Below are positions 17,423 to 25,779 of a stretch of DNA of 64,000 bases, piece by piece. Source of the DNA: Leuconostoc suionicum. GTDB taxonomy: Bacteria; Bacillota; Bacilli; Lactobacillales; Lactobacillaceae. The position numbers were made by a program, and so were the translations under genes. The DNA is taken from NCBI RefSeq assembly GCF_001891125.1, contig NZ_CP015247.1, forward strand, positions 700,501 through 764,500. Reading direction: 5' to 3'. Each line of letters opens with the position of its first letter. Position 1 is the stretch's first letter. Below the pieces are notes generated by a model. It ran no database searches. It saw nothing but the letters and a program-made list of their open reading frames with translations, and was not told the DNA's origin.

Positions 17423-18308
17423 ATTTTAATTTGAATATTGATTTTTTGGGACGAAGATAAGAAAAGCCTTCGCCAAGCTGTTCTTGCGTTGTAAATATGG
17501 AAACAAAAGCTTTGGGATCAACCTGATCAACAATGCGTCGGACTGTGCTGACTTCTGAAGGGTCAACCACAGCATAAACAACACGTTGATCTCGATGAGA
17601 GTAGCCTCCTTCGGCTTTAAGCAAACTAGTACCACGATCAAGTTCATCCATAATCGCATGTGACATTTCTTCTGGGTATTGTGTAAAGATCATAAAAGAC
17701 CTTGCATCATAAGCACCTCGTTGCGTCATGTTAACAACCTGCGAAAATACAAATGAAGCAATCAGTGTGTACATCATGTGAACAATATCAATATAAACAA
17801 GTGATAACAGTAAAACACAGGCATCTAGGATAAACATTGTCCGTCCAATAGGAATGCTGAATTTTTGCTCTACAATACGAGCGACAACGTCACTGCCACC
17901 TGATGTGCCACCAAAGCGGAATACAATACCTAAACCAAATCCGGCAACTATCCCGGCAATTATTCCAGCAATCAGCATATCATGATGAAGTGCAGGAGGA
18001 GTAGGAACAACTTGCCACAACCAAAGCCAAAATGATAGAGATGCAATGCCCCAAATAGTGTAAATCAGTGCACGACGCCCTAAAATACGATAGCCAATAA
18101 AAAGTAAAGGGACATTAAGTAGTAAGTTAGTATAAGCAGGATTCCACTTAAAAAGTGCACGCAAAATTAGTGTGATACCGGAAATGCCACCTTCGGCTAG
18201 GTCATTAGGAATGTTAACATTAATCAACCCCCAACCATACATTCCCGTACCAATTGCAATCATAATTAAGTCTTTAATAGAAATACGTTCTAGATTAGTT
18301 GTTTCCAT
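17421..18308 (-). CDS. YitT-family (DUF161/DUF2179) membrane protein
   Basis: Membrane protein of 295 residues of unknown function. Start chosen at 18308, where GAGG is 8 bases upstream; the frame continues to 18344 without a ribosome site. The N-terminal two thirds has five to six hydrophobic segments including FGLGIVFRFGGTSGGSDVVARI, the YitT signature region. The last ~85 residues form the soluble DUF2179 domain (SFMIFTQYPEEM, RGTSLLKAEGGYSHRD, VDPKAFVS). Some relatives have been proposed as transporters; nothing in the context settles this. It diverges from the serine-rich membrane gene at 18409. Confidence 0.85.
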   Translation of the reverse strand: METTNLERISIKDLIMIAIGTGMYGWGLINVNIPNDLAEGGISGITLILRALFKWNPAYTNLLLNVPLLFIGYRILGRRALIYTIWGIASLSFWLWLWQVVPTPPALHHDMLIAGIIAGIVAGFGLGIVFRFGGTSGGSDVVARIVEQKFSIPIGRTMFILDACVLLLSLVYIDIVHMMYTLIASFVFSQVVNMTQRGAYDARSFMIFTQYPEEMSHAIMDELDRGTSLLKAEGGYSHRDQRVVYAVVDPSEVSTVRRIVDQVDPKAFVSIFTTQEQLGEGFSYLRPKKSIFKLK

Positions 18309-18344
18309 CGTCAAAACCTCGCAATATCTCGTAAAATTAATCAT

Positions 18345-18358
18345 ACCATATATATGGT
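18345..18358. repeat. 14-bp palindrome in the yitT/18409 divergent region
   Basis: ACCATATATATGGT, a perfect palindrome. It lies between the yitT start and the extended -10 TTGGTATAAT (18378-18387) of the plus-strand gene. Possible operator; no regulator identified. Confidence 0.45.
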
Positions 18359-18378
18359 GGGAAATTTATCACTTTATT

Positions 18379-18387
18379 TGGTATAAT
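18379..18387 (+). promoter_or_regulatory. Extended -10 promoter before the serine-rich gene
   Basis: TGGTATAAT at 18379-18387, weak -35. Transcription would start about 15 bases before the ATG at 18409, leaving just room for the AGAGG ribosome site. It probably also drives the kinase gene that overlaps by one base. Confidence 0.6.
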
Positions 18388-18408
18388 AGTTAGTGATTAG
18401 AGGTTAAT

Positions 18409-18912
18409 ATGGCAGATTATAATAATTATAAACGACCACAATTTTATAAAAAAAGACATCCAGTACGTAATTTTTTTATCGTGCTTGTAATTTTAATTGT
18501 TGTAGCGTTGAGTATTTTCATCTACATGAATTATTCAACAGCACAAAAAACAACCACACCAATTGAACAGAAAACCAGTACAAACAGTACAATCGAAGAA
18601 AATTCTGATTCAACTTCTGAAGATAGCAGTTCTTCGGATGAAAGTGAATCAAGTGATTCTGAGTCATCGTCAAGTGAATCAAGTTCGTCGTCATCTTCAA
18701 GTAGCTCAAGTTCATCATCTTCAAGTAGTTCAAGTAGTGTCGCTGATTCAGCACAATTGAAGGGCAAAAAGATTAGTGAAGCTATTGCATGGGCTAAAGA
18801 AAACAGACGTACTTATTCATGGAACATTACATCAGGTGGGAATGATGCCGTTGTGACGCAAATTACAGACGATGGACAGAATATTAGTTTTACGGCATCG
18901 GCTGATCAATAA
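18409..18912 (+). CDS. Membrane-anchored serine-rich protein with a PASTA-like tail
   Basis: 167 residues of unknown function. A basic N-terminus (1-22) precedes one hydrophobic segment (about 23-44, FIVLVILIVVALSIFIYM). A Thr/Ser/Glu linker passes into a pure serine run of about 20 residues (about 91-110). The ~50-residue C-terminal module starts LKGKKISEAIAWAKENRR and ends ISFTASADQ; it resembles one PASTA-type repeat (my impression). The topology suggests the tail lies outside the cell on a flexible Ser stalk, possibly contacting the wall. The serine run mixes AGT, TCA and TCG codons, so it is not a simple DNA slippage tract. Its stop overlaps the ATG of the kinase gene. Confidence 0.7.
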   Translation: MADYNNYKRPQFYKKRHPVRNFFIVLVILIVVALSIFIYMNYSTAQKTTTPIEQKTSTNSTIEENSDSTSEDSSSSDESESSDSESSSSESSSSSSSSSSSSSSSSSSSSVADSAQLKGKKISEAIAWAKENRRTYSWNITSGGNDAVVTQITDDGQNISFTASADQ

Positions 18913-19715
18913 TGGTTAAGAAGTTACTAACAATTGCTGGATCTGATTCACTTTCAGGTGGTGGGATTCAAGCTGATTTAGCTACATTTAATGAATTTGG
19001 ATACTTTGGGTTAAGTGTGATCACAGGTATTGTGACCGTAACAAACGACAATTTTAAAATTTATCCAACTGATTTAAAAATTATTCAAGCACAACTTGAT
19101 TCAACGTTAGCATTAGATGATATTGCTGCGATTAAAGTTGGCCTATTACCCACAGTTGATATTATTGACTTAGTTGTTGAGTATTTAAAAAATGTCGAAG
19201 TACCTGTTATTGTTGATCCCGTGATGGTGTTCAAAGAAACGGATAGTACAAATACTTATTTTTTGGTACAAGCAATAAAAAATCAGTTATTACCATTAGC
19301 CACGGTCGTAACTCCAAATCTTGATGAGGCACAATTATTATCTGGCTTAACGATTAAAAGTCTAGACGACATGAAAGCTGCGGCAAAAGTTATTGGTAGT
19401 TTTGGAGTCAAGAGTGTTGTAGTTAAAAGTGGCGCGCGACTCGCTGGTAATCAAACATTTGATCTTCTGTTTCACAATAACCACTACACGATATTTGAAC
19501 AGGAAAAAGTGATGTCAAATATACCCATGAACAACGGGGCAGGCTGTACTTTTTCATCCAGCATTGCGGCCAACATCGTAACGTCCAGTGTTACGGATGC
19601 TGTAGCGGATGCAAAAGCATTTGTACTTGCGGGTATTGAAAATGGTGTGATATTAAATAAAAATTTTGAAGTAGGCAATGTCTGGCAGGCCGCTAGGCGC
19701 CTGCGCAACAACTAA
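18912..19715 (+). CDS. Pyridoxal/hydroxymethylpyrimidine kinase family (ThiD/PdxK)
   Basis: Ribokinase-fold kinase of 267 residues. It shows the N-terminal substrate loop TIAGSDSLSGGGIQADL, the central VIVDPVM strand, TPNLDEAQ, and the anion-hole/catalytic region NNGAGCTFSSSIAANI. The family phosphorylates hydroxymethylpyrimidine (ThiD) or pyridoxal/pyridoxine (PdxK), and these cannot be separated by eye. The Gram-positive PdxK group with a Cys in the GxGC motif fits well. No other thiamine synthesis gene is adjacent, which favours a B6-salvage role (inference). It overlaps the preceding gene by one base and ends at a terminator. Confidence 0.8.
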   Translation: MVKKLLTIAGSDSLSGGGIQADLATFNEFGYFGLSVITGIVTVTNDNFKIYPTDLKIIQAQLDSTLALDDIAAIKVGLLPTVDIIDLVVEYLKNVEVPVIVDPVMVFKETDSTNTYFLVQAIKNQLLPLATVVTPNLDEAQLLSGLTIKSLDDMKAAAKVIGSFGVKSVVVKSGARLAGNQTFDLLFHNNHYTIFEQEKVMSNIPMNNGAGCTFSSSIAANIVTSSVTDAVADAKAFVLAGIENGVILNKNFEVGNVWQAARRLRNN

Positions 19716-19719
19716 AGTA

Positions 19720-19751
19720 AAAGCGACAGATCAACATCTGTTGCTTTTTAT
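19720..19751 (+). terminator. Terminator between the kinase gene and menF
   Basis: 12-bp stem 19720-19731 with 19736-19747, one G-T pair, loop CAAC, short T tail. No clear promoter follows before menF, so partial read-through may feed the men operon. Confidence 0.8.
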
Positions 19752-19771
19752 ATGTTAAAGGCACATGTGAA

Positions 19772-20974
19772 ATGGTAATCATAGACGAATTGATACGATA
19801 TCGACGCACGCTAAGGTCGATAGATCGCAGTTTATTAAATCAAATGTTAGATAATGTTCAAGTTGCTGCATTCTTTGAAACTAGTGATAAAAAAAGCACA
19901 ATGTACGCATTTGGACAAAAAAAAATATGGTCAAAAATGCCAGATAAAACAGATTCGATTGTTTTTGGTGCCAGCTCTTTTGATGATCAATCAGAAGCAG
20001 GAATTATGAAGGGTTTTTGGTTTGAGCCTGAATTTTTAGTTTTATTGCAAAATAATCAATTACTATCTAGTACTACAGCTATTGACAATTATTTAATGCA
20101 GCTTAGTCAATTAAAAGAACCACAAGCACCGAAAATTATCGATGAAAGTGCTGAGGCTGATTGGCAAATAAGGGTGGAGAATTTAATTAATGAGTTGAGC
20201 GTTAATCGAAGTTTAAAAAAGGTGGTTTTTAGTCGGCAACAGCAAGTAACATTATCATCAAAATTGGTTCTTTCTGAAGTCATACCAGCACTGCAAAAAC
20301 AGCAAAATGTTTATCATGTGGCCCTCAAAAGGGATACTGAATTATTTATAACTGCCACACCAGAGCGACTAGTTAAAATAAATGATAATCAAGTAGAAAC
20401 AGCAGCTGTGGCCGGTACAATTCGTCGCGGACAGATTGGCCTAGAAGATGTTAAACTGGGTAAAGAGCTATTGAATAGCGAAAAAAACAATCAAGAGCAT
20501 CGTTATGTTGTGGATAATATTGTTCAGCAATTGGATAGTTTAACTAAGCAACTGCATGTGCCAAGTAAGCCTTTCTTGTTGAAAAATAAGCAGGTGCAAC
20601 ATCTTTATACGCCAATCCAAGGCACATTAGCTGACAACATTTCTATTAAAAATGTTGTCCAAAAATTGCATCCAACCCCGGCTCTGGGCGGTTTACCAAG
20701 AAAAGAAGCTTTGGCATATATTCGTAATTATGAATTGCATCCCCGAGGCTTATTCGCATCCCCAATAGGATATTTTACAAAAAATAATTTCGGAGAATTT
20801 GTTGTTGGTATTAGATCAATGTATGTTAACAGCCAAAATGCTCGTCTGTTTGCAGGCGCAGGTATTGTCGCTGATTCAGATAGCCAACAAGAATATCACG
20901 AAACAACTTTAAAGTTTCAACCAATGCTTGAGTTACTGGAGGAACTATCAAATGACGGATACACTAACTTTTAA
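19772..20974 (+). CDS. menF: Isochorismate synthase
   Basis: Converts chorismate to isochorismate, the entry step of menaquinone synthesis. The 400 residues hold the chorismate-binding fold in the C-terminal 260: VVFSRQQ, TPERLV, VETAAVAGTIRRG, SEKNNQEHRYVVDNI, LHPTPALGGLPR and the terminal LFAGAGIVADSD. Key Lys and Glu positions of MenF/EntC enzymes are present in these blocks. The ATG has AAAGG about 10 bases upstream. It opens menFDHC and overlaps menD by 23 bases. An anthranilate synthase is excluded by the neighbours and by the TIRRG/GGxP motifs. Confidence 0.93.
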   Translation: MVIIDELIRYRRTLRSIDRSLLNQMLDNVQVAAFFETSDKKSTMYAFGQKKIWSKMPDKTDSIVFGASSFDDQSEAGIMKGFWFEPEFLVLLQNNQLLSSTTAIDNYLMQLSQLKEPQAPKIIDESAEADWQIRVENLINELSVNRSLKKVVFSRQQQVTLSSKLVLSEVIPALQKQQNVYHVALKRDTELFITATPERLVKINDNQVETAAVAGTIRRGQIGLEDVKLGKELLNSEKNNQEHRYVVDNIVQQLDSLTKQLHVPSKPFLLKNKQVQHLYTPIQGTLADNISIKNVVQKLHPTPALGGLPRKEALAYIRNYELHPRGLFASPIGYFTKNNFGEFVVGIRSMYVNSQNARLFAGAGIVADSDSQQEYHETTLKFQPMLELLEELSNDGYTNF

Positions 20975-22577
20975 TACAAAGCACTTACTTCAGGCACTAT
21001 TTGAAAGTGGCATTCGACATTTTATTGTGTCTCCTGGATCCAGAAGTACACCGATAGCCTTACTTTTAGCAGAATATGCAGAACAGAATAATGAAATTAA
21101 ATTATTTGTTGACGTTGATGAACGCTCAGCTGGATTTTTTGCTCTTGGAATCGCCAAAACACTTTTGGAACCTGTTGCCCTGCTAGGAACATCTGGCACT
21201 GCAATTGCAGAGTATATGCCAGCAGTGGCTGAGGCGTATGCTGCAAACATACCATTAGTCGTACTATCAACTGATCGACCCCAAGAATTGCAGTTCAATG
21301 GAGCGCCACAGACCATACCGCAAAGTAACTTGTTTGGTCAATTAACAAAACAGGCAGTTTTAATACGTTTGCAAGATATGCACAGCGATGTGACAGAGTA
21401 TATTGATTTCATGGTACAAAAGGTGGTTAACTTATCTATTACTGCACCACGTGGCCCTATTCAAATTAATTTGCCACTTCGTAAGCCGTTAATGCCTGGA
21501 TTAGCTCGCCAAGATGAGGTGCATGTTCAACGAGTAGTTTTTGAGCAGCAAACCGTGCAATATCATTTACCACCAATAACGGCAAAAAGATTATTAATAT
21601 TGGCTGGTCCAAATGTTTTGGATAGTTATGATGATAGTTTGAAAAATTTTGCTATTAAAAATAATGTACCTGTCATTGCCGATGTGCTGAGTCAAAGTAG
21701 ACACACATATACAATTCATGGCATAGATGTTTTACTTCAGGCACACAAGATTAATGCTGATCTAAAGCCTGATTTAGTTGTTCGATTTGGTAAGACGCCA
21801 GTGTCTGCACGTGTATTACAGTGGCTAAAAGAGGAAAAAATTTTAACTTGGCATGTTGATGAAGATGCTGGTGTAGATCATACAAGGCATATTGCACGAG
21901 CAATTAAGATGTCGCCAAATGATTTCCTGGAAAACATGCATTTGACGCTGTTTAAAAATCAGATTGATTTTAATCAAAAGTGGCTGTCTTTGCCTAAAGT
22001 AACAAAAACCCGTAACGAAATGAATATTATAACCGCTTTGGACGATGCTGTTCCAGATGATACGCATATTTTTGTAGCTAACAGCATGCCAATACGTGAC
22101 ATGGATAATTTTTTTACTGGCAACCATACGCAGCGTATTTATGCAAACCGTGGAGCTAATGGTATTGATGGCGTGATATCGAGTGCATTGGGCATGAGCG
22201 CAGTGGTTAAGCAGCGGAGTATTTTGTTGACAGGTGATTTGACGTTATTTCATGATATGAATGGTTTAATGATGGCTAAAAACTATCAGTTACCGTTAGA
22301 TATTATCGTAATTAATAACAACGGTGGGGGCATTTTCTCATTTCTACCGCAGGCCGGCGCACCAAAGTATTTTGAACAATTATTTGGCACCCCATTAAAT
22401 ATTGACATGAAAAAGATTGCTGATTTATATGATATAGACTATCATCAATTGAGTGTTCCAGAAGCATTAAGCCAAATTTTACAGACTCCTTCAAAAAAGA
22501 CGAGACTGATTGAATATAAAAGTGATCGCCAGCGGAATAGAGATGACCATCGTGACGTATTGGAGATGCTCAAATGA
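20952..22577 (+). CDS. menD: SEPHCHC synthase
   Basis: ThDP enzyme that adds 2-oxoglutarate-derived succinyl semialdehyde to isochorismate. The start at 20952 is set by GGAGG 8-13 bases upstream, inside menF; an in-frame ATG at 20928 has no such site. The 541 residues show the SPGSRSTP and VDERSAGFFALG motifs of the N-domain, GTSGTA, and the C-terminal ThDP motif GDLTLFHD to INNNGGGIFSFLP. The sequence is complete and in frame. menH begins at the overlapping ATGA. Confidence 0.95.
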   Translation: MTDTLTFNTKHLLQALFESGIRHFIVSPGSRSTPIALLLAEYAEQNNEIKLFVDVDERSAGFFALGIAKTLLEPVALLGTSGTAIAEYMPAVAEAYAANIPLVVLSTDRPQELQFNGAPQTIPQSNLFGQLTKQAVLIRLQDMHSDVTEYIDFMVQKVVNLSITAPRGPIQINLPLRKPLMPGLARQDEVHVQRVVFEQQTVQYHLPPITAKRLLILAGPNVLDSYDDSLKNFAIKNNVPVIADVLSQSRHTYTIHGIDVLLQAHKINADLKPDLVVRFGKTPVSARVLQWLKEEKILTWHVDEDAGVDHTRHIARAIKMSPNDFLENMHLTLFKNQIDFNQKWLSLPKVTKTRNEMNIITALDDAVPDDTHIFVANSMPIRDMDNFFTGNHTQRIYANRGANGIDGVISSALGMSAVVKQRSILLTGDLTLFHDMNGLMMAKNYQLPLDIIVINNNGGGIFSFLPQAGAPKYFEQLFGTPLNIDMKKIADLYDIDYHQLSVPEALSQILQTPSKKTRLIEYKSDRQRNRDDHRDVLEMLK

Positions 22578-23374
22578 TTATTAACGTCAACAATTATCCT
22601 TATCAGGCCTACCTGACGAAAAATAATGATGAAAATCAAAAGTGGCTATTATTGCATGGCTTTATGGGGTCTCATTGTGATTTTAATCATATTATTGATC
22701 ATTTACCAGGGCAAGTATTGACTTTGGACTTACTGGGGTTTGGTGGTCATACAACGTCGGTTGAAGTTACCAGATTTGAAATGGCTCATCAAATACAAGA
22801 TTTAGCGACTATATTGAATCAGTTGCACTGGAAAAATATTAACCTACTGGGCTACTCGATGGGCGGTCGATTAGCTTTAGGCTTTACCACGGTGCACAGT
22901 GAGTTGGTTCAGCGATTATACTTAGAGAGCACAACTGCTGGATTGAAAACTGCTCAAGAACGTCATGAACGGTGTGTTTCTGATTACGAAAAGGCTGAAA
23001 AAATCCAGCAACACTTTGAAAAATTTGTTACGGACTGGGAGCAGATGCCACTATTTGCTACACAACAACATGTTAGTCCAGAGCAAAAAAAGTTTATGCA
23101 TCAACAACGGATGAATCAGAATCCAATCAACGTTGCGAACTCACTCCGTTATATGGGCAGTGGTGTGCAACCAAACTATTGGCCTTGTTTGAAATCATTA
23201 CATACACCCACACAAGTTATTGTAGGTGAACGAGATATTAAATTTAACCTTATTGCCGAAGAAATGACAAACTTACTGCCAAATGCCAAAATAAGTATTG
23301 TACCCAATGCTGGACATAATACGCATTTTGAGCAACCAGCAGCATTTATTGAGGTACTTGATGTATCGAATTAA
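22574..23374 (+). CDS. menH: SHCHC synthase, alpha/beta-hydrolase
   Basis: Eliminates pyruvate from SEPHCHC to give SHCHC. The 266-residue hydrolase has LLHGFMGSH (oxyanion side), the nucleophile elbow GYSMGGR (Ser near 95), VGERDIKF with the acidic residue, and PNAGHNTHFEQP with the His. The 4-base ATGA overlap with menD and position before menC make the assignment firm, even though MenH proteins are variable. Starting ATG at 22574. Confidence 0.92.
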   Translation: MIINVNNYPYQAYLTKNNDENQKWLLLHGFMGSHCDFNHIIDHLPGQVLTLDLLGFGGHTTSVEVTRFEMAHQIQDLATILNQLHWKNINLLGYSMGGRLALGFTTVHSELVQRLYLESTTAGLKTAQERHERCVSDYEKAEKIQQHFEKFVTDWEQMPLFATQQHVSPEQKKFMHQQRMNQNPINVANSLRYMGSGVQPNYWPCLKSLHTPTQVIVGERDIKFNLIAEEMTNLLPNAKISIVPNAGHNTHFEQPAAFIEVLDVSN

Positions 23375-24461
23375 AAAGATAACTTTAATACCTATTGCAC
23401 TGACTATGTTGCAAGCCTTTAAAACGGCGCATCACACCATTAGTGAACGGCCATTAACTATTGTCACCATCGAACTATTGAACGAAGATAGTGGTGAAAT
23501 AGCTGTAGGTCATGGTGAAGTACAGTCGTTTGCAGACTTCTCGTATGCACCTGAAAATCAATATGTCAGTCGAGAAATTTTAAAAACAGTATTGCTACCA
23601 CAGATTCGAAGATTTTCTTTTAGTAATCCACAATCATTTTCGAAGCGTTTGAATCAACTGATGCCATTTGCTTCATTTGCTAAGGCAGGTTTAGAAATGG
23701 CTGTTTGGGACGCGATTGGTAAATTAACGCATCAATCTCTACAACAAATGATTCATGGCCAAGGGACAACAGTTCCAGTCGGAATCGCTGTCGGTATGGC
23801 AGATAGTATTGATGAAGCATTAACGCAAGGATATCAGAGAATTAAGCTTAAAATTGATGCTCATTTAGTTGACTTTGAAAATTTGAACCGACTACTAAAC
23901 AAATATCCTGAACAACAATTTTCAATTGATGCAAACAGTAGCTTTACAGATGAAAATATGGCACAAATTAACAGGTTACCTGAAAATGTTGGTTTCATTG
24001 AACAACCACTTGGGGAAAATGATTTTGTACAGCATGCGGTACTCCAAGCCCATACAAATAAAATCATTAGTTTAGACGAATCAATTAATAATCTTAGCGA
24101 TGTTGCTACGATGTTGAAATGTCGTTCGGCGAAAGCTTTGACAGTTAAGCAGGGCAAAATTGGTGGTATTTCCAACGCTTTGACGGCCATCCAACTTGTT
24201 GATAAGCCATGGATTGGTGGCATGCTAACTAGTGGTTTAGGTAGAAGCGTCGATATAGCAATGAGTAGTTTACCTGAAATTGCTTTCCCAGGAGATATTT
24301 CGGATAGCAGGCGTTATTTTGAACGTGATATTATTGAGGAACGTTTGCTTGTGAATAATGGGATTATGTCAGTGCCAAGGAAGTACGGCATTGGCGTGAC
24401 AGTAGATTTAAATGCGATTTCAGATCTACAAACGGAACAAATGTTTACAATTACTGATTAA
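23361..24461 (+). CDS. menC: o-Succinylbenzoate synthase
   Basis: Enolase-superfamily dehydratase making o-succinylbenzoate. The start is at 23361 (MYRIKKITL), where GAGG lies 7 bases upstream inside menH; the longer frame from 23298 is not supported. The 366 residues contain the catalytic lysine strand IKLKID, metal ligands in SIDANS, FIEQPL and SLDESI, and the second lysine in VKQGKIGG. It overlaps menH by 14 bases and ends the menFDHC set. menE, menB and menA are not in this cluster. Confidence 0.93.
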   Translation: MYRIKKITLIPIALTMLQAFKTAHHTISERPLTIVTIELLNEDSGEIAVGHGEVQSFADFSYAPENQYVSREILKTVLLPQIRRFSFSNPQSFSKRLNQLMPFASFAKAGLEMAVWDAIGKLTHQSLQQMIHGQGTTVPVGIAVGMADSIDEALTQGYQRIKLKIDAHLVDFENLNRLLNKYPEQQFSIDANSSFTDENMAQINRLPENVGFIEQPLGENDFVQHAVLQAHTNKIISLDESINNLSDVATMLKCRSAKALTVKQGKIGGISNALTAIQLVDKPWIGGMLTSGLGRSVDIAMSSLPEIAFPGDISDSRRYFERDIIEERLLVNNGIMSVPRKYGIGVTVDLNAISDLQTEQMFTITD

Positions 24462-24474
24462 AAACGAGGTTATT

Positions 24475-25740
24475 ATGGAAACAAACTATGCGCAACAAAT
24501 GCTTGATGCTCTTTCAAGTGGGCAACTAGATGATGCAAAAAAGTTTTTTGCACAATCATTACGAAAAGATAGTGATGATTTAATTTATAGTTTAGCAGAG
24601 GAGCTATATGCTCTTGGGTTTTTGAATCAGTCACGTCGTGCCTATAAAAAATTATTAGAAAAATACCCCGATGAGGATGAACTTCGTACGGCATTAGCTG
24701 ATATTGCGATTGAAGACGGTGAGATTGATGAAGCACAAGACTATTTAGCGCAAATTAAGCCTGATTCGCCTTCATACTTACAGGCTTTACTCGTTAAGGC
24801 AGACGTCTATCAGTCTGAGGGATTAACAGAATCCGCAGAACACAGTCTATTGCAGGCAGAAAAAATATCCCCAGATGAAGACGTGATTCAATTTGCCTTA
24901 GCTGAATTTTATTACGCTAATCAAAGTTACCCCAAGGCGATTCCACGCTATCGTGCGTTGCTGAAAAAAGGCAAACGAGAAATTAGTCGAGTTGATATTG
25001 TAGCGCGGATTGGTATGGCGTACGCTCAAGTAGGCAATTATGAGCATGCAGTTGGTTATTTAGAACAAATTAAACCAGAACAGATGACATTAGATACACG
25101 ATTCCAACTAGCAGTTTTGTATCAAGAAAACAAACGAATCCAAGAAGCGATTGATTTGTTTAATGGTGTATTGGAAGTGGACCCAAAATATACGTCTATT
25201 TATCCGATATTGGGACAAGCGTACGAGCAAGAACAACAACTTGAGGATGCTTACCGAGTTTATCAAGAAGGGTTAGCTCAAGATGAGACCAACACAGTAT
25301 TATACCGTTTAGCTGGGCTGGCGGCAGAAAAACTTGGAGATAATGCTAAAGCTAAAGCATATTATCAAAATGCTTTAGCTTTAGATGATACAGATATACC
25401 GTCAATAATTGTTTTGTCTGCTTTGCTATTAAAGCAACGAGAATTTGAAGCAGACATTCAGTTGTTAGAGAAACATATTCAAGAAGATGTTATTGATCCT
25501 GAATTTTATTGGCATTTGGCGCGCGCCTATTATCAGGAAAGCAAGGAAGACCAAGCTACTAAATATTGGGAAATGGCTTTACCGTTTTTCCAAGAAAATG
25601 CTTCATTTTTGCGTGATATTATTGATTGGTATCATGAAGAAGGTGAACGTGAAGGTGAGATTGACATGATGGTCAGATATTTAAACATCGAACCAGATGA
25701 TGCTGATATGCAAATGCGATTAGAAAATGCAAAATATTAA
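24475..25740 (+). CDS. Tetratricopeptide-repeat protein (YpiA-like)
   Basis: Cytosolic helical-repeat protein of 421 residues, probably a protein-interaction scaffold. Start at 24475 with GAGG 5-8 bases upstream. At least eight TPR-like units are visible, each with the alternating small/large pattern (for example LGFLNQSRRAYKKLLEKYP, QVGNYEHAVGYLEQ, KLGDNAKAKAYYQNALALD). The protein is very acidic and has no membrane segment. It follows menC by 13 bases, so it may be co-transcribed. Homologues next to cca are known in Firmicutes, but I know of no proven function. Confidence 0.82.
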   Translation: METNYAQQMLDALSSGQLDDAKKFFAQSLRKDSDDLIYSLAEELYALGFLNQSRRAYKKLLEKYPDEDELRTALADIAIEDGEIDEAQDYLAQIKPDSPSYLQALLVKADVYQSEGLTESAEHSLLQAEKISPDEDVIQFALAEFYYANQSYPKAIPRYRALLKKGKREISRVDIVARIGMAYAQVGNYEHAVGYLEQIKPEQMTLDTRFQLAVLYQENKRIQEAIDLFNGVLEVDPKYTSIYPILGQAYEQEQQLEDAYRVYQEGLAQDETNTVLYRLAGLAAEKLGDNAKAKAYYQNALALDDTDIPSIIVLSALLLKQREFEADIQLLEKHIQEDVIDPEFYWHLARAYYQESKEDQATKYWEMALPFFQENASFLRDIIDWYHEEGEREGEIDMMVRYLNIEPDDADMQMRLENAKY

Positions 25741-25762
25741 AGATACGCAATTGCCGCTATTT

Positions 25763-25771
25763 TGGTAAAAT
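25763..25771 (+). promoter_or_regulatory. Extended -10 box abutting the cca start codon
   Basis: TGGTAAAAT (25763-25771), with 8 bases before ATG 25780. The predicted start point is 1-2 bases before the ATG. There is no Shine-Dalgarno, so cca is probably leaderless. Confidence 0.6.
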
Positions 25772-25779
25772 AGACTCAT

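Noticed and set aside
18600-18760. Serine-coding tract as a simple repeat causing phase variation
   Set aside because: The codons mix AGT, TCA, TCG and TCT irregularly, so there is no uniform short DNA repeat prone to slippage.
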